Below are positions 1 to 12,036 of a DNA stretch of 64,000 nucleotides, in pieces (within the stretch, counting starts at the first letter, position 1; the number at the start of each line of letters is the position of its first letter). The notes beneath the pieces were generated by a model. That model was not told the DNA's origin and did not search any database. It saw only the letters and a program-made list of their open reading frames with translations. Where the stretch lies: contig BQMF02000032.1 of NCBI GenBank assembly GCA_027922465.2, positions 1,054,001 to 1,118,000 of the forward strand. Direction: 5' to 3'. This DNA is from Turritopsis dohrnii (Eukaryota > Cnidaria > Hydrozoa > Anthoathecata > Oceaniidae). The position numbers and the translations under genes are program-made.

Positions 1-831
1 TCAAAACAATAGAACAATGATGTCATAAAACACTTGCTTGTTCTTTAAATGGACCGTTGGCTGATTAAATAGTTTTTCAATTTATCGAGATTGTCCTGAG
101 GTTCAATTGATGCCATCATGTCAACTCTTTGAATAAAGGGTGTTATTGTATGCCTGTTTCGATGCATTAAATGTTACAAATTAAATGTTAAATGCTACTT
201 CACTCGTGATCATAATGCGAGACAGTTCTAAAACGATTTTGAGTGAGTGTTGAGTAGCTTTGAGGCTTCCTAAAAAACTGGCTTTGTCGAAACATTTAAG
301 CATATAAGTATGCCACTTGCCAGGCCCACAATAAACCAAAACATTTGTTTTCGAACAAAAGTTATATCTATTTTCCGTTGTATAGCTTGCAATGTATAGC
401 TTGCTGTGTATACAAATTGAAATGCTTGAGTGCCGGGGCATTTTTTAGCTAAAGCTACATGCTAGTTATAATGCTTGTACAAAGCCAACCTGTCTTTCTT
501 GGCTAATACACCGACTCCTGGTCAAGTATGATACCACGTGAGCAGAATCTCACACCCAGTTGCTTTCGTAGTTGGTTGACTGGTGTTACCGAGAGATATC
601 TACCCATAGCAATATCACACTTGTGCGGAGGTGTACGCCAACAGAGCACGGAAAAACAAGTCTGCGCTTGTGCTCACTTACAGACGGAAGAAGCATTACC
701 AACGCTTGAGAGAATGAATAATCACTGTAGTATTTTATATTAGAGAAACCTAAACTAAAGAAAAGAGAGAAAGTTGACGAGACATTTTTCGCAGTTTTCT
801 TTGGACCTTTAAGCAGTGCAATGACCTCATG
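1..831. other. Non-coding stretch, nothing recognised except the 371-470 repeat
   Basis: Short ORFs on both strands show no recognisable motif. This may be intron or upstream sequence of the THOC1 gene, whose N-terminal exons are not visible in the window. Confidence 0.4.
371..470 (+). repeat. Dispersed repeat, inverted copy at 19205-19311
   Basis: About 100 bases here recur in reverse complement at 19205-19311 with only small differences. Shared landmarks are CCGTTGTATAG, AGCTTGCTGTGT and TTAGCTAAAGCTACATGCTA. I see no coding capacity and no clear terminal repeats, so this is best called a short interspersed repeat of unknown type. Confidence 0.7.
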
Positions 832-1850
832 CAGGGGCTAATACAGGATTTGAATTTGGGCGGCGGTAGCCTCACATTGAGAACAAATGCAGCTGGGGGT
901 CAGGGGGGTTAGGGTAAATTTTCGATTTGAGGGCCTAGAATGGTCTAAAATGCGTTCTATTTTAACATACTATACATATTCTTAGTCCCTTAAAAATTTC
1001 TCATTTCTTGTTATTCATGTCGTAACAGGTCTACCTTCCGCCATTTTTGATTTCCTTACTTTGTGTATATTTTACAGGACTATATAATCATTTCGAAAGT
1101 TTCAGTTCGTAAAGTAATCACCTAGCCTTGGTAACCAGGTACGGAAACCTCACAGAGTGCCCTTCTTTCCCAGCGCTTCTTCTCTGCTTTACGCTAAATC
1201 GTAAGTCTGATTTAGCGCAAAAGAGAGAAGAAGCAACGGTAACTGAGGTTGTCTTTCCGCTTTAAAATAAGATGAACGCACTTCTCCGTATTTAATAATT
1301 TAATAAGAGAGATAAGGAACTTCGAGGTTGCGAAGAACAATTTCTCAAAACTAGATTGAAATAACTTCTTTATTAAGTGCATGAAACTTGAGCAAAGAAA
1401 TTAATCCTCGGATTAATGGTGTACTGTGGGGGAAGGGGTTTAAGAAATATTTTTTGCGACTCTATATTTAAATCTTAGATTTCACAGAAGAACGCTAAAC
1501 AAAGAACAAAAGGATGACTACAAATCTATGCGTCGATTTTCTCCGTTTTAGTTTAAATTGATTGATTAACGCGTTCTCACATGTTGATCTGATAATTAAT
1601 TCAGGACCATTTAACAAATTCTCATTAATCATCAAGATTTTACTTCACTGAGGGAGGATCTGAGTGGCGAACAGAGTAAATTCATGGTTAGAAAACCCAC
1701 GCTCAACATTTCTTTCGTTTTGCTTCTTCTCACATTCTTTTTTGAGCTTTTCGAAAAAAAATTTTTCCCTTTTTTTTTGAATTTTGGGCGCCTCGATCTT
1801 GGCGCCCAATAGCGGTTACCGCTATGAAATTTGACCTGTATTAGCCCCTG
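832..1850. mobile_element. Non-autonomous DNA transposon with 16-bp exact terminal inverted repeats
   Basis: The left end reads CAGGGGCTAATACAGG and the right end is its exact reverse complement. Weaker inverted similarity continues inward (GGCGGTAGCC against GGTTACCGCT). The CAGGGG start resembles hAT ends, but I could not find a matching 8-bp flanking duplication (ACCTCATG left, TCCATAAA right). The superfamily is therefore uncertain. No transposase is visible inside; a foldback sequence lies at 1143-1258. Confidence 0.65.
1143..1258. repeat. Foldback / hairpin sequence
   Basis: Arms 1175-1200 and 1209-1234 are inverted copies (GCTTCTTCTCT...GCTAAATC) separated by 8 bases. Outer arms GGAAACCTCA and TGAGGTTGTCTTTCC extend the symmetry. 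This looks like a small inverted-repeat MITE nested in the 832-1850 element. Confidence 0.7.
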
Positions 1851-2590
1851 TCCATAAAATTGAATCACACATGTCAAACTTTCAAGTACTCCTCCACCAT
1901 GCGTAAAATATACTGATAACCTGAAAAAGTCAGCACAAGTCAAATAATGAAAGATGGTAGCTCCTTAATTGTGTGCTGGAAGTAAGATTTTACTGGGTTC
2001 TTATAAAAAGCATGTATTTTGTTACATTTTTGTTGCCAATTCCTGCCAATTATAGGTACTTTAAGTTAGCATTTATCTCTTATTGTTAGATCTCTTATTG
2101 TGAAGGTCAACTAAAGGTCAAGGTCAAGATATATTATTGGAAATTAAGCCAACAGACTTATGTAATCTTCCAATTTTAAACTTTTGACTGCAGAGGTTTC
2201 CACAGGTTAAAAGGATAATGTTCATTGAATCACCATAGCTGCATTTCCCTTTGTCCCATAACACTGCTAATACTAAAGTCAGGGCTTAAACTATAGTTAC
2301 TTATGAAGGATTCAGGGTGAAAATGTTTTTCAAGAAAGAACTTTTTCGAATTTTTCCACTGACAGGAATCTTATGAATAAGAATTCATAACAGTGCGAAT
2401 CTCGTTTTATTAGAAAATTGAACGTGTAGGAGTGGTTTTTAAAAATCTATGTGAACATGTGTGCTATATTTTATATATAACCTTAATCCAATATTATGGT
2501 AGATGACAAAAGCTATAAAAGTCATGTAATGAACTAAAAGAACAAAATGGAAGTGCATATTTACATTTCTGACGGCTTTTATCTTTTTAG
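1851..2590. other. Non-coding, probably THOC1 intron
   Basis: The stretch ends in a clean splice acceptor (ATCTTTTTAG) at 2590. No exon-like sequence is recognised inside. Confidence 0.45.
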
Positions 2591-5139
2591 GTATTGAAAG
2601 TTTTCGAAAGCCACAAAATTGAGCATAATGTGAGAAGAAAGAAAGAGGTGCAACAAGCAGAAGTGTCGCTTTCAGAAATTATGAAAAACTGTCTTGACAC
2701 CCAGAACTATTTTGCGAAATATCTTACCAATGAAAAGTTGCTCAATTTGCAACTAAATGATAGCATGTTTCGCAGATATTTCCTGGTTCAAATTTTGATT
2801 ATATTTCAATATCTCACTGGTAAAGTGAAATTCAAGACCGAACTTCAAGCTTTAAATGATTCGCAAACCACTTGGATAAAAGAAACTACTGATAGAGTAT
2901 ATTCTGTTCTTTCTGAAATGCCACCTAATGGTTCCAAGTTTTCTAAAACTGTTCGTCACATTCTCAAGCGAGAAGAAAACTGGATTAACTGGAATAAATG
3001 AAGTTGTCTAAGTTTGCGAAGAGCGATGCAAAGCCCATCACAGGAAAAATTGAAGGAAACGCCAGAAAGGGAAAGAAAAGAAATATTGGTGATGACTTTC
3101 TAAATCCTGCAAACAAACGAATTTACATGGGCAATAACGAGTTAACTCGCCTTTGGAATTTATGTCCCGGTAAGTTTAGCAAATGAATTATTTTTATTAT
3201 ACTTAGTATTCCTAAATTATACTTACTATTCCTAAATTATACTTACGATTCCTAAATTATGATTCTTTCGGCAAGAAGTACTTCCATTTGAAGCAGAAAG
3301 ACAATAAACATTTATCATTTTTGCAATACCATTGCGGAAAAAAAACTTTGCACCATTGAAAAGCATTGAATGCCACTCACCATGCCAAATTCCAAAAAAT
3401 AGCAAAAAATAGCAATATTTATTTTTACGCATTTGATAACTAGCTATATACAGTGGAACCATTATTAATGGTCACCCTCCTGATAAGGGGCCAGAAAAGA
3501 AGTCCCTGCCAAATTTATTGTCAAACTCTTATAAAAAAAACCCTCCATACATCACTCACCTCCACTAAACGGCCAAACGGCCACTTTCTATTGTTCCAAT
3601 GTCTAATTTTACCTCTATTAACGGTCTAAAAAAATCTTTATGCAAGCAAATGAATGGAAAAATAAAAATTGTTTTATTTACAATAATTATTCACAAAGTC
3701 AAGTCATAGCCATAGTCATAGCCTTAGCCATAGCCATAGTCAAGCAGCCTTATCTATTGTAGATGATTTGAGCAACTTTTGTGAAATAGTAGGTGAGGCT
3801 GACTTTGAATCTTGTCACACTACGAATTGAAGGACTTAGGCTCAATAATGTTGTGTTTTGATCATGAATAATTCTTTATGCCCCTCCCATCCTGACCAGC
3901 CTTTTCGATAAAAAAAGTATAATAAAACCTCCATACATCGGTCAAACCTCTAATGCACGGTCACTAAGCTGGATCCCCCAAAGTGGCAGCTATTAGAGGT
4001 TCCACTGTATTATACTTACAAAATTCTAGCAGTGTATCACGAAAAATTTCTTGAATTTCCCCAATATATTTTTATGTTTATTCTTGAACATTGCAGCCCT
4101 CTGAATTAGGAAAAAAGACTGGCAGCGAAAAAATGCTGTCGTATTTGAAAATTGCGATGGCTGATCATTATTTACGACTGCAAAAAAATGCTGCTGTGTA
4201 AGATGTTAGCGACGGCAAAACTTGGTTGGTTTATTCTAGTAAAAATATTGGTGTATAATGGCTAATAGAACAGAAACTAAATAGTTTATAAATCAATAAT
4301 GTTATCTGGAACAAGTTACAAGATTTAAAATTGTAAACTGCATGGGTTTACTGTGAACTTGTCCTCTTAATTGTTTGATTAGTCAAAGTTTAAAAAACAA
4401 CGAACATACGCCTTAGGGTTTCTTTACTAATTTCATATTCAATATTTGTATTCAAAAAACATTGTCGGCAAAATTTTGCCGTCGTAATTTTGATTTGCGG
4501 CAGCTTCACGGCGGCAAAAGCTGAATGCCGTCGTAAATTCAGAGGGCTGATTGTGATGTCACGTTTCTATGGAGATCTAATTTAGAAACTTGCTTTTTGA
4601 CATTATTTGTGACAAAAATTTCACAGCCCGGTTATCTGTTAGGATAGGTTGGTGTGGGTTTGTAGTTTTGTGGTTATTTTTTGCCCATACAACAACCGAA
4701 AAAATAAATACAGTTGTAATAACTTATCCCATATGCTCATGCAACTGGAAAATGTTGTATATTGTGATAAAGCAACATGTGGAACGTTTTGTTTAATTGT
4801 CATATCTTAGATAACCTTGAGGCATGCAAAGCAGATAGTCGTTTAAAGTTTCTGCCGAAATTGGAAGATTTTTTTGATGAAGCAATTGAACAAGCTGACC
4901 CTGAAGCAGGTATAGAAGAGGAATACAAACTAGTCAAGCAATCACATTTTCAATGGCGGGCTTTACGTCTTTTAGCCAGACGAAGTCATCATTTTTTTAC
5001 CCCCAGCAACCAACCTTTTAAGGCTTTGCCAGATTATTTGACGTCCGTTATTGATGCGCTGTCTAAAGAATTGAAACCAGTAGAAACTAAAATGGAAGTT
5101 AAACTGGAACCAACTGAAACTCCAGTGAAATCTGTTTGA
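2591..5139 (+). CDS. THOC1: THO complex subunit 1 (HPR1/p84 homologue), C-terminal exons
   Basis: THOC1 is a core subunit of the nuclear THO/TREX complex, which couples transcription to mRNP assembly and export. Two exons are visible: 2591-3169, after acceptor TTTTTAG and before donor GTAAGT, and 4811-5139, after acceptor TATCTTAG and ending in TGA. The junction splits one codon and restores CPDNLEACK. Family hallmarks are FRRYFLVQILIIFQYLTGKV, GNNELTRLWNLCP, FFDEAIEQADPE and WRALRLLARRS. The N-terminal half lies upstream of or outside the window. Within exon 2591-3169 the frame slips by one base near 2996-3000 (WNK then stop, while KLSKFAKSDAKP continues in another frame). One missing base in an A-run explains it, so a sequence error is plausible. 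The protein ends soon after KPVETKMEVKLEP and lacks the C-terminal death domain of the vertebrate protein, unless further exons are used. Confidence 0.9.
3451..4007. mobile_element. Tc1/mariner (pogo-like) MITE in THOC1 intron
   Basis: The ends are inverted copies: CAGTGGAACCATTATTAATG on the left, and on the right the complement of CAGTGGAACCTCTAATAGC. Both are flanked by the TA dinucleotide at 3449-3450 and 4008-4009. The length is 557 bp with no transposase. Internal sequences such as TCTATTAACGG resemble subterminal repeats. A short CATAGC/CATAGT microsatellite lies at about 3706-3740. Confidence 0.8.
4094..4549. mobile_element. Small inverted-repeat element in THOC1 intron
   Basis: The terminal repeats CAGCCCTCTGAATT and AATTCAGAGGGCTG are exact 14-bp inverted copies. 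The sequence ATTG flanks both ends, with one copy overlapping the intron sequence ACATTG. Interior motifs such as GCCGTCGTAA recur. A similar left end (CAGCCCTCAATTC) occurs near 39419. There is no coding capacity. Confidence 0.65.
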
Positions 5140-5610
5140 TATAGAAGAACATAATACGTACAAGAAGTTTGATTGTTATTAACATCCAAGGCATTTTCAT
5201 GTTATAAATGTCGAGTAAATTTTATGGAACCAGTAATGACGACGCCTTGATAGTTACGTCTTTACTTATTTGACAGAAAAAACATGACATGACAGTTGGA
5301 AATACACCTTATTCCTTGACATTTATCTTTGGCTATGTAGATAATAAAATCGTTTTCTGTAACTCAAACTCTTTATTCTCAGTGGCAGATTCCCACTGTC
5401 CGACGAAGCCTTTCTCCCGAAGGGATGAAAACTTCGTCGCCTGTGTGCTCTCACATACCATTCGTAATCAACATAATAAAAAAAGTTAAGTTGTGTGGCA
5501 AGTTTGTCCAATATGTAACAGATATGAACGAAGTAAGAGGGGAGGATACCTATAGGAAAGGTTATTCCAAGTTTTAAAGCAAGAGAAGAGCCCAATGCTT
5601 CAAAAGACAA
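5140..5610. other. THOC1 3' flank, nothing else recognised
   Basis: AT-rich sequence with an AATAAA-like signal near 5343. ORFs here have no recognisable motif. Confidence 0.35.
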
Positions 5611-6060
5611 TTCGGATTCCCAAAAGGACATTCTACTGACCATGCAGTATTAAATCTGGTAAACGACCTCAGTAATGCTTTTACTAATAACCTTTACACA
5701 TTAGGAGTGTTCATTGATCTTTCGAAGGCGTTTGATACAGTAGATCATAAAATTCTTCTATTGAACACTAAAACACTGTCGTGTATGTAATAAGGGATAA
5801 TTCACAAATGACGTCAACCATTTTTTCAAGATTTTCGTCATTTGTGAGCAGTCCCTAATAATTTCTTATGATTTAAAGGAATCTCACTGATCGGAAACAA
5901 AAAGAACCCCTCTTAAAATGCTGTGTACCCCAAGGGTCCATTCTTGGCCCTTTACGTTTTTTATTGTATGTTAATGATCTTTACCTAACATCTAATATCT
6001 TAAAATTTGTTCTTTTCGCTGATGTCACTAAACCTACTTTTTTCTCACAAAAATATTAGA
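5611..6060 (+). pseudogene. Decayed LINE reverse transcriptase fragment
   Basis: Translation of 5611-5775 gives FGFPKGHSTDHAV followed by GVFIDLSKAFDTVDHKILL, the classic reverse transcriptase block of non-LTR retrotransposons (CR1/Jockey-like). After an interruption, 5880-6040 gives the block CCVPQGSILGP and an LYVNDL...VLFADV segment in which the second catalytic aspartate of FADD is changed. Stops and missing sequence show it is dead. A small foldback insertion at 5789-5861 splits it. Confidence 0.85.
5789..5861. mobile_element. Tiny foldback element inside LINE fragment
   Basis: The arms TAAGGGATAATTCACAAATG and CATTTGTGAGCAGTCCCTAA are nearly perfect inverted copies around a short T-rich loop. 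The insertion interrupts the reverse transcriptase reading frame. Confidence 0.6.
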
Positions 6061-6247
6061 CCAATCTTTAAATATTCGTTGTATTCATTAATATTCTTTC
6101 TGTATTGTCATTTGTTTATTCCTAGAACAATGCGGTTTTATTATGTTTATTTGACAAGCTAGCTATTATATCGAGCATTAGTTTCTGTTTGTTTTTATAC
6201 CTGCCATACCTAAATGGTCAAAGGCTTGCAAACCTAACTATTCAAAC

Positions 6248-6660
6248 ATGGATGGTATGCAAACGAGCCAAGATTTTGACCTATTTTTCGAGTCAGTAAA
6301 AGTAAAAGCATCAAAACTTGATGTTGAAGAAGCATTTGTTCCAAGAAAGCGTCAAAGGCCTAATTATAAAACTGGACAAAACAGAGAGAGCGCTCATAGG
6401 AAACGCAATCAAATTGATGAAACAAGTTCTTGTTGGTGCTGCTAGTGCCCTGAGCGTTCTTTCTCATTAACACGAAGTTTAAAAACGTGGCTCCGATCCA
6501 CTATTTTGCAAAAGCGCTTTAATGCATTGGCAATATTGTCCTTCTACAAGGAGCTTGTTGATAACACATCACTGGTAGCTCTTGCTAATGAATTTGCTGA
6601 CTCAAAACCAATGAGAAAAAGTGTCTTTTGTAGATATATTGAATCTGATTTGTAAGTAAG
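6248..6660 (+). pseudogene. hAT-family transposase remnant (TTF/ZMYM1-like)
   Basis: The first part encodes an acidic/basic linker with FVPRKRQRPNYKTG, typical of the region between the TTF zinc finger and the dimerisation domain in ZMYM1-like hAT transposases. Downstream in another frame, TILQKRFNALAILSFYKE followed by LVALANEFA matches the C-terminal hAT dimerisation region. The DDE core is missing and the frame is broken, so this is a relic. Confidence 0.65.
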
Positions 6661-6756
6661 TAACTGTGAGTTTAAAATCCTTGGGCTTCCATCCATCATG
6701 GCTGATTCTTCTGCCCGCCGACTTGCAACTAGTAAGATTGATATTATATGATTATA

Positions 6757-7438
6757 CAGTGCACTCCCGATAACTCGAACTTCCAGTAACTCGAACTGTT
6801 TTTGAATTCCCCTTGAACCTTCACTAATATTCTCTAACAAAAATCACTCGATAACTCGAACCCCCGATAACTCGAACATTCGTTAAGTCGAACCATTTCA
6901 CCCCTGGACAGAAATTCCCCCGATAACTCAAACTTCAAAGGAAAAATGAAAACAATCTCAGTAAAAAGTGACTACTTTTGTTTCAATAATATAAATTGTT
7001 CTTCCAAAGTTGACGAAAACTTTTTTTCTCCTGTAAATTGTAAAATGCACGGAACTTGTAAATCCTCGCCATCGCCAAGGTTTAATCAGTTTGCTCAAAA
7101 GTTGGTAATATTCGGGAGGCATTGCAAGTGCTGCATGACTACATGCCCTTCAGTCTATGCGGTGAAGATATTCAATAAAAGCTCAATGCACTCTCAATTT
7201 CAATTGACAGACAGAGACGTTACCGCTACAATGAAACAGAGCGACATTAGAACTTTTTTTCAGTGATGTGTAACAATGTACTGCATACCTTTCTTGTTAG
7301 AATAGAAAAGAAAAAAAAACTTTTAGTAACTGCTCCAACAATTTTCTTTTTTCTGCAAAAGTTCGAGTTATCGAATGCCTCGATAACTCGAACTATTTTC
7401 TCGATCCCCTGGAGGTTCGAGTTATTGGGTGTGTACTG
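6757..7438. mobile_element. Non-autonomous pogo/Tigger element
   Basis: The terminal inverted repeats read CAGTGCACTCCCGATAACTC on the left and CAGTACACACCCAATAACTC in reverse at the right, with TA on both sides (6755-6756 and 7439-7440). The phrase GATAACTCGAAC repeats several times inside both ends, as in Tigger-like elements. The length is 682 bp. An internal ORF at about 6946-7263 has no transposase motif I recognise. Confidence 0.85.
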
Positions 7439-7660
7439 TATTATAATTTTAATCATCACGTTATAAAAGTAGAAAATAATTGAAAAAAAGCATTGTTTTT
7501 AACCAAATTTGATTTTATACGGATTTATGTTTTTAGTTCCTACGTATCGTTTTACGGTAATCCAAAGAATAGAATTTCAAAAATTGATGAAAACTTAATG
7601 TTGAGGAATCATATTAATGTTATCCAAAATAACATATCTAAAAATCTTGGAATACCTTAA

Positions 7661-8384
7661 GGGAAGAAATTGTTTGCGGAAGAAATTTGTGCGGAACTTT
7701 TTTTTGCGGAATTTATTTTTGCGGATTTGGCAAAAATGAATAAATATTGGTCATCCGCAAAAATAAATGCCGCAAAATTTTCGAAATTCTTCACCTACAA
7801 AAATTTAATCTGCAAAATTTTTGAAATTTTTTACCCATAGAGAATTGATTTTTCACTTTGCTTTGCATAAGCTGCAAGTCTCGTCGTTACAATACGTTTG
7901 AAAAATGAAAAAGGGGGTTGAAAAAGGAAAGAAGTCTTGGTTATTGAACATCTAAGGACTTATTTATCACTCTTCGTCAACAACAATACAAGCAGCATCA
8001 ACACTTGCAACAGGTTTTACGCTTCGTACTGTTGCTTTTACTTTGAGAAACGATCCTTTTCTTTATGGGAAGTAGACTTTGAATGAGTCATATTCTCAGT
8101 TGCTGGCGGTACATTGACCTTCTCTGATCAAAGATAAGACCCTGCTACATTATCTGTTTGTTATAGCTTAATATTCTTTTTTGATATTTAACTGATGAAA
8201 AATAGATGTTATTCCATAAATCTGCTTTTTCCTAAAGTTTGTATATACCCAGGTACTAAACTACGTGTTTATCGACTTTCGATTTTAATTTATTAAATTT
8301 GTTTGCATCCGCAAAAATTAATTCCGCAAAATCTCCTTTGAGGTCTTCATCCGCAAAAATTTCTTCCGCAAACAATTTCTTCCC
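7661..8384. mobile_element. TTAA-flanked MITE (piggyBac- or Kolobok-like)
   Basis: Both ends are GGGAAGAAATTGTTTGCGGA in inverted orientation, flanked by exact TTAA at 7657-7660 and 8385-8388. The motif CCGCAAAAAT repeats several times near both ends. TTAA duplications are characteristic of piggyBac and Kolobok superfamilies. No transposase is encoded. A shorter relative appears at 36445-36747. Confidence 0.85.
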
Positions 8385-8648
8385 TTAAGGAATAGTCTGG
8401 GCGAATTAGAGTTGAACCCGGAACTAAATCCTCGTAAAGGATATTTGGTATGGCTAGAAAGCATGTACGTCCATGCTTCATCATAGTTATTGAGCAAAAC
8501 GTTGGAGGTTTTAAGAATTTGATGACGTCACGCCAAATGTCAAAACATTTACGACGTCAAAATTTTCGAACAAGTATGTCAATCGATAGATATTTTATGG
8601 ATGAGTAAATAATGCAAAAACATCAATATCTTAAAATCAATACTTCAG

Positions 8649-8929
8649 TCAGCCTCTTCTTGATTATTTCTAAGGGAGGTTTCTTCGACGCAAACCACCT
8701 ATGGAAAGTAAAATGAGTATTCAATTATCCTTTGTAGCGAAAAGTAGTTGGTCATAATATTTATTATTATTAATGAAATATATTTGGCATTTCCACATTA
8801 CATGGCTATTCGTCCAAAATGTTAAACTATATGTACATTATTAAAACATTATTATGAATATATTATTATATAAATAACAATTAAAAACAGTGTTAAAAAG
8901 GGAAGAACGTAGCTAAGTAATCTTCAAAC
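8649..8929 (-). repeat. Segmental repeat copy 1 (LINE tail plus coding scrap), partner at 11591-11882
   Basis: About 280 bases match 11591-11882 in the same orientation almost base for base. Differences include a 3-base deletion (CTATGG against CTATAGTGG) and a shorter ATT run. The middle contains the 3' tail of a LINE in reverse orientation, also seen at 48720-48870 downstream of a LINE ORF end. The left edge falls inside a codon stretch that is coding in the other copy. Confidence 0.8.
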
Positions 8930-9916
8930 ATTTATATTGCACATATAAATGCAGCCTGGGTAATGGTTAATATTTTTATGCTTTTTATTTGTGTTTGAAA
9001 AAGAATTTTAGTTGTTGTTGATTTCATTTTTCAATTCTTCTGCGTCAAAATTTAATTGCGCTAAATCTTCCTTACGGAGCACTAATATTTAATTGCACTA
9101 AATTTTGTCCAACTCATAGTGCGCCAAAATTAATACGCGCTAATTGCTGTAATCTAACATGCTTAGTAATAAAGTGTCCATACTCTATTATTAATCATTC
9201 ATCTCCTGATGATCCTGAAGGCAACCGCAAAGAAAAAAGACCACCATGTGTTAAGTAAAAGTCATCAATTCTACACTGAATGTCTTGTTCAGATGGTTAC
9301 ATTATCATCGATCATATAAACATATTTTTTATAGCCACAAATTTATTTTTTCGTTCTTAATTATGATTGGTTAAAGGAAATATATCCCGGGCTTCCGAAG
9401 TTTCAGTAAAAAATATTACTCTGTTTACATTTTAATGCAATCTGATTGGATTAAAATATGGTCTCATTTTGTGTCTGGAAGTATATACTTGATAGGATAA
9501 AAACCGTTCGTAGTTTTTGTAAGAATAACAACATTTGTGCTTTCGACACAATTATTTGTCAGTCATGTAATAATGTATTTGAGGGAGGGGTGGGAGAGAA
9601 AAACAACGCTTTTCTTCACAAGTGCACACACAACTGCTTGCCATGTGATTTAACCAAAATAATGTGTTTTTGATATGTGTAAAAATAGTTGTTTTTGTTG
9701 TCGATGACAGGACCAGATAATAATCACCGAACATCAAGTAGAAAACTACACTTCCTTTTCCTTGTCGCTACCGTAAAAAAAGATGGCGGGATTTTTTATT
9801 TTTTTTTTATTTTTTTTTTTATTTAACGAATATTTACACTGGATGTAACACTTCAACTATATATAAAGTTGTTATCAATGTGCGTCCAGTAAAAACTTAA
9901 AAAATAATAAAATTTA
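8930..9916. other. Non-coding stretch with short degenerate repeats
   Basis: Repeated phrases AATTGCGCTAAATC, AATTGCACTAAAT and TACGCGCTAATTGC between 9035 and 9150 suggest one end of a small repeat element. Long T-runs lie at 9795-9822. No gene is recognised. Confidence 0.4.
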
Positions 9917-10655
9917 TACCGGGTGTGCCAGAAAAAACGCCACTAAAATTCAATTTTTGATGTACGTTTTTCTAGTTGCTGAAATCACTTCAAATTTTAC
10001 GGAAATATTATTCAGACTATTTTAAAACATCCGTAATAATCTCAGAAAGATACGACAATCTTTACGGAAGATACGAGCATTTTGTGAAACCATACAGAAT
10101 TTTCAATGTTTATAGAATTGGCGTCAAAATTGCCGTCTATAATTTTTCTTGAAGTTTCTATTATGCTTAATCCTGTCATGCGATTTTGTTTTCCACCGCC
10201 TTTGAAGCTATTGTAGTGCTACTTCCCGACCTTTTTAGAAGACTTTACATAGTTTCTTGTTTTAACCACTGTTGTAAAAAACGACTCTCACTCCAATAGA
10301 AAGGGTGACTTAGTGCTGACGTCTTTCATTATGGTTTTTTTCTGACGCTGATAAAGCCATCATTCAACACTATCACGAAAAAGGATACACTGCCTACAAA
10401 ATTTGGAAAGATAACCCTGAAAAGAACTGGGACAAGTCTTCTTTATACCGTTTGATAAAAAGGTTTGTTAAAACTGGTACAATGGGGCGAAAAAAGGGTT
10501 CTGGTCGTCAAAGAACAGCTACGTGCCATGAAAACGAAGAAAAAGTAGAAGAAATGATTTGTTCCCAAGAAGAGCCTGGGACACATGTATCTCCTAGTGG
10601 AATCGCCAAGGAATTGAATGTGTCACATACATTATATACAGTTAGTAAAAATATT
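9917..10655 (+). pseudogene. Truncated mariner-like transposon with N-terminal transposase fragment
   Basis: The 5' end has the motif ACCGGGTGTGCCAGAAAAA, similar to known mariner-family ends. The transposase fragment at about 10336-10640 encodes FSDADKAIIQHYHEKGYTAY, then a helix-turn-helix segment including KSSLYRLIKRFVKTGTMGRK and a second one (SPSGIAKELNVSH). These are the paired DNA-binding helices of Tc1/mariner-type transposases. The catalytic DDD/E part is missing, and the reading runs into unrelated sequence after NVSH. Confidence 0.7.
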
Positions 10656-11253
10656 TAATAAAATATGATGATAAAAAAAAGTTATAAGAATTAGGATGTG
10701 TAGAAGAGAGAAAGATAGTAAACTAGTGGGAAGGGGATAACACTGCGGAGGCAAGCGAACAAAACAAAAATAAAACAAAAAACAAAAAAAATAACGAAAA
10801 CAAAAATAACAAACAAAAACTAAGAAGCATGAAAGACAAAACCCGGATCACAGATATAATCAAGTAAAATATTGCATGATATATTCCTTGAATGCGGATA
10901 ATCATAAATGGTTAGAAAGCTCAAATACCATCCTCTTGTTACGAAAATGTTCTCTGGTCAGTTTCTAGACATCGAAATCAATGGACTTTTTCCATATGAC
11001 GTCATAGGTCAAGTGGTAAGGAAAAGATTTTTTTCGAATTTTTCAAATATCATTGATGTCAACTGATAAAATTCTTAGTATGAAACATATATAAACGCTA
11101 ACGTAATTTTGTCTACATCAGTTACAGCCTCTTGAAAGTGCTATGAGAGAGACCATGGGATAAACAGATACAGTTTCCTTTTTGACAAGCTGATTTCTTG
11201 CAGTTGCATGAAATCAGTTGTAACACATCATCTGGAGCTGGTGGCAAAATCAT
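10656..11253. other. Non-coding stretch, nothing recognised
   Basis: Purine-rich AACAAAA runs at 10756-10830 (low complexity). Otherwise nothing is recognisable. Confidence 0.35.
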
Positions 11254-11590
11254 CTACTGTATGGGAAGGGCCCCATCAATAATTTTCCAACCGTGGCCAT
11301 CTGGCGAGGGGATGACAAAACTTGTATTAAAAGCATTTCGAACCGTAGAGGTAACAAAGGAAACACTCTTGCAGTGACAGAGCAACGCATCTCTGGTGGG
11401 AGGAAGCTTTTGCGGAGGTGGTTCGTGGTTCGTTCGTTCTTTGACTCCGAATTTGACAAAGAATTCTACCTCGATCTTTTGACTGAAATATAGCGAATAA
11501 ATGGCTATATCGCTATCGACTGTATGAATACAGATATTCCTTGCTTCATGGTTAGTGACGGCATGAAGAAAGCAAAGAAACACCTTCGTA

Positions 11591-11882
11591 TCAGCCTCTT
11601 CTTGATTATTTCTAAGGGAGGTTTCTTCGACGCAAACCACCTATAGTGGAAAGTAAAATGAGTATTCAATTATCCTTTGTAGCGAAAAGTAGTTGGTCAT
11701 AATATTTATTATTATTATTATTATTAATGAAATATATTTGGCATTTCCACATTACATGGCTATTCGTCCAAAATGTTAAACTATATGTACATTATTGAAA
11801 CATTATTATAAATATATTATTATATAAATAACAATTAAAAACTTGGTTAAAAAGGGAAGAACGTAGCTAAGTAATCTTCAAA
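11591..11882 (-). repeat. Segmental repeat copy 2, includes LINE 3' tail in reverse
   Basis: Partner of 8649-8929. It carries an ATT microsatellite at about 11704-11727 and then the LINE 3' end (complement of GACGAATAGCCATGTAATGT), the same tail as at 48800-48870. The LINE is 5'-truncated and inserted in the minus-strand coding region described above. Confidence 0.8.
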
Positions 11883-12036
11883 CCAAAAAGGAATTTCAAA
11901 ATGGTAAATGTTACCTCGCTATCACTGCAACACAGTTTATAAAACGTGGACCCAAAGTTGACATACAAGATTTTCCCATTGAGAACATCAACAAATCCTT
12001 GGCTGTCAGACCAGTCCTTTAGCAAAAATTCAACAA

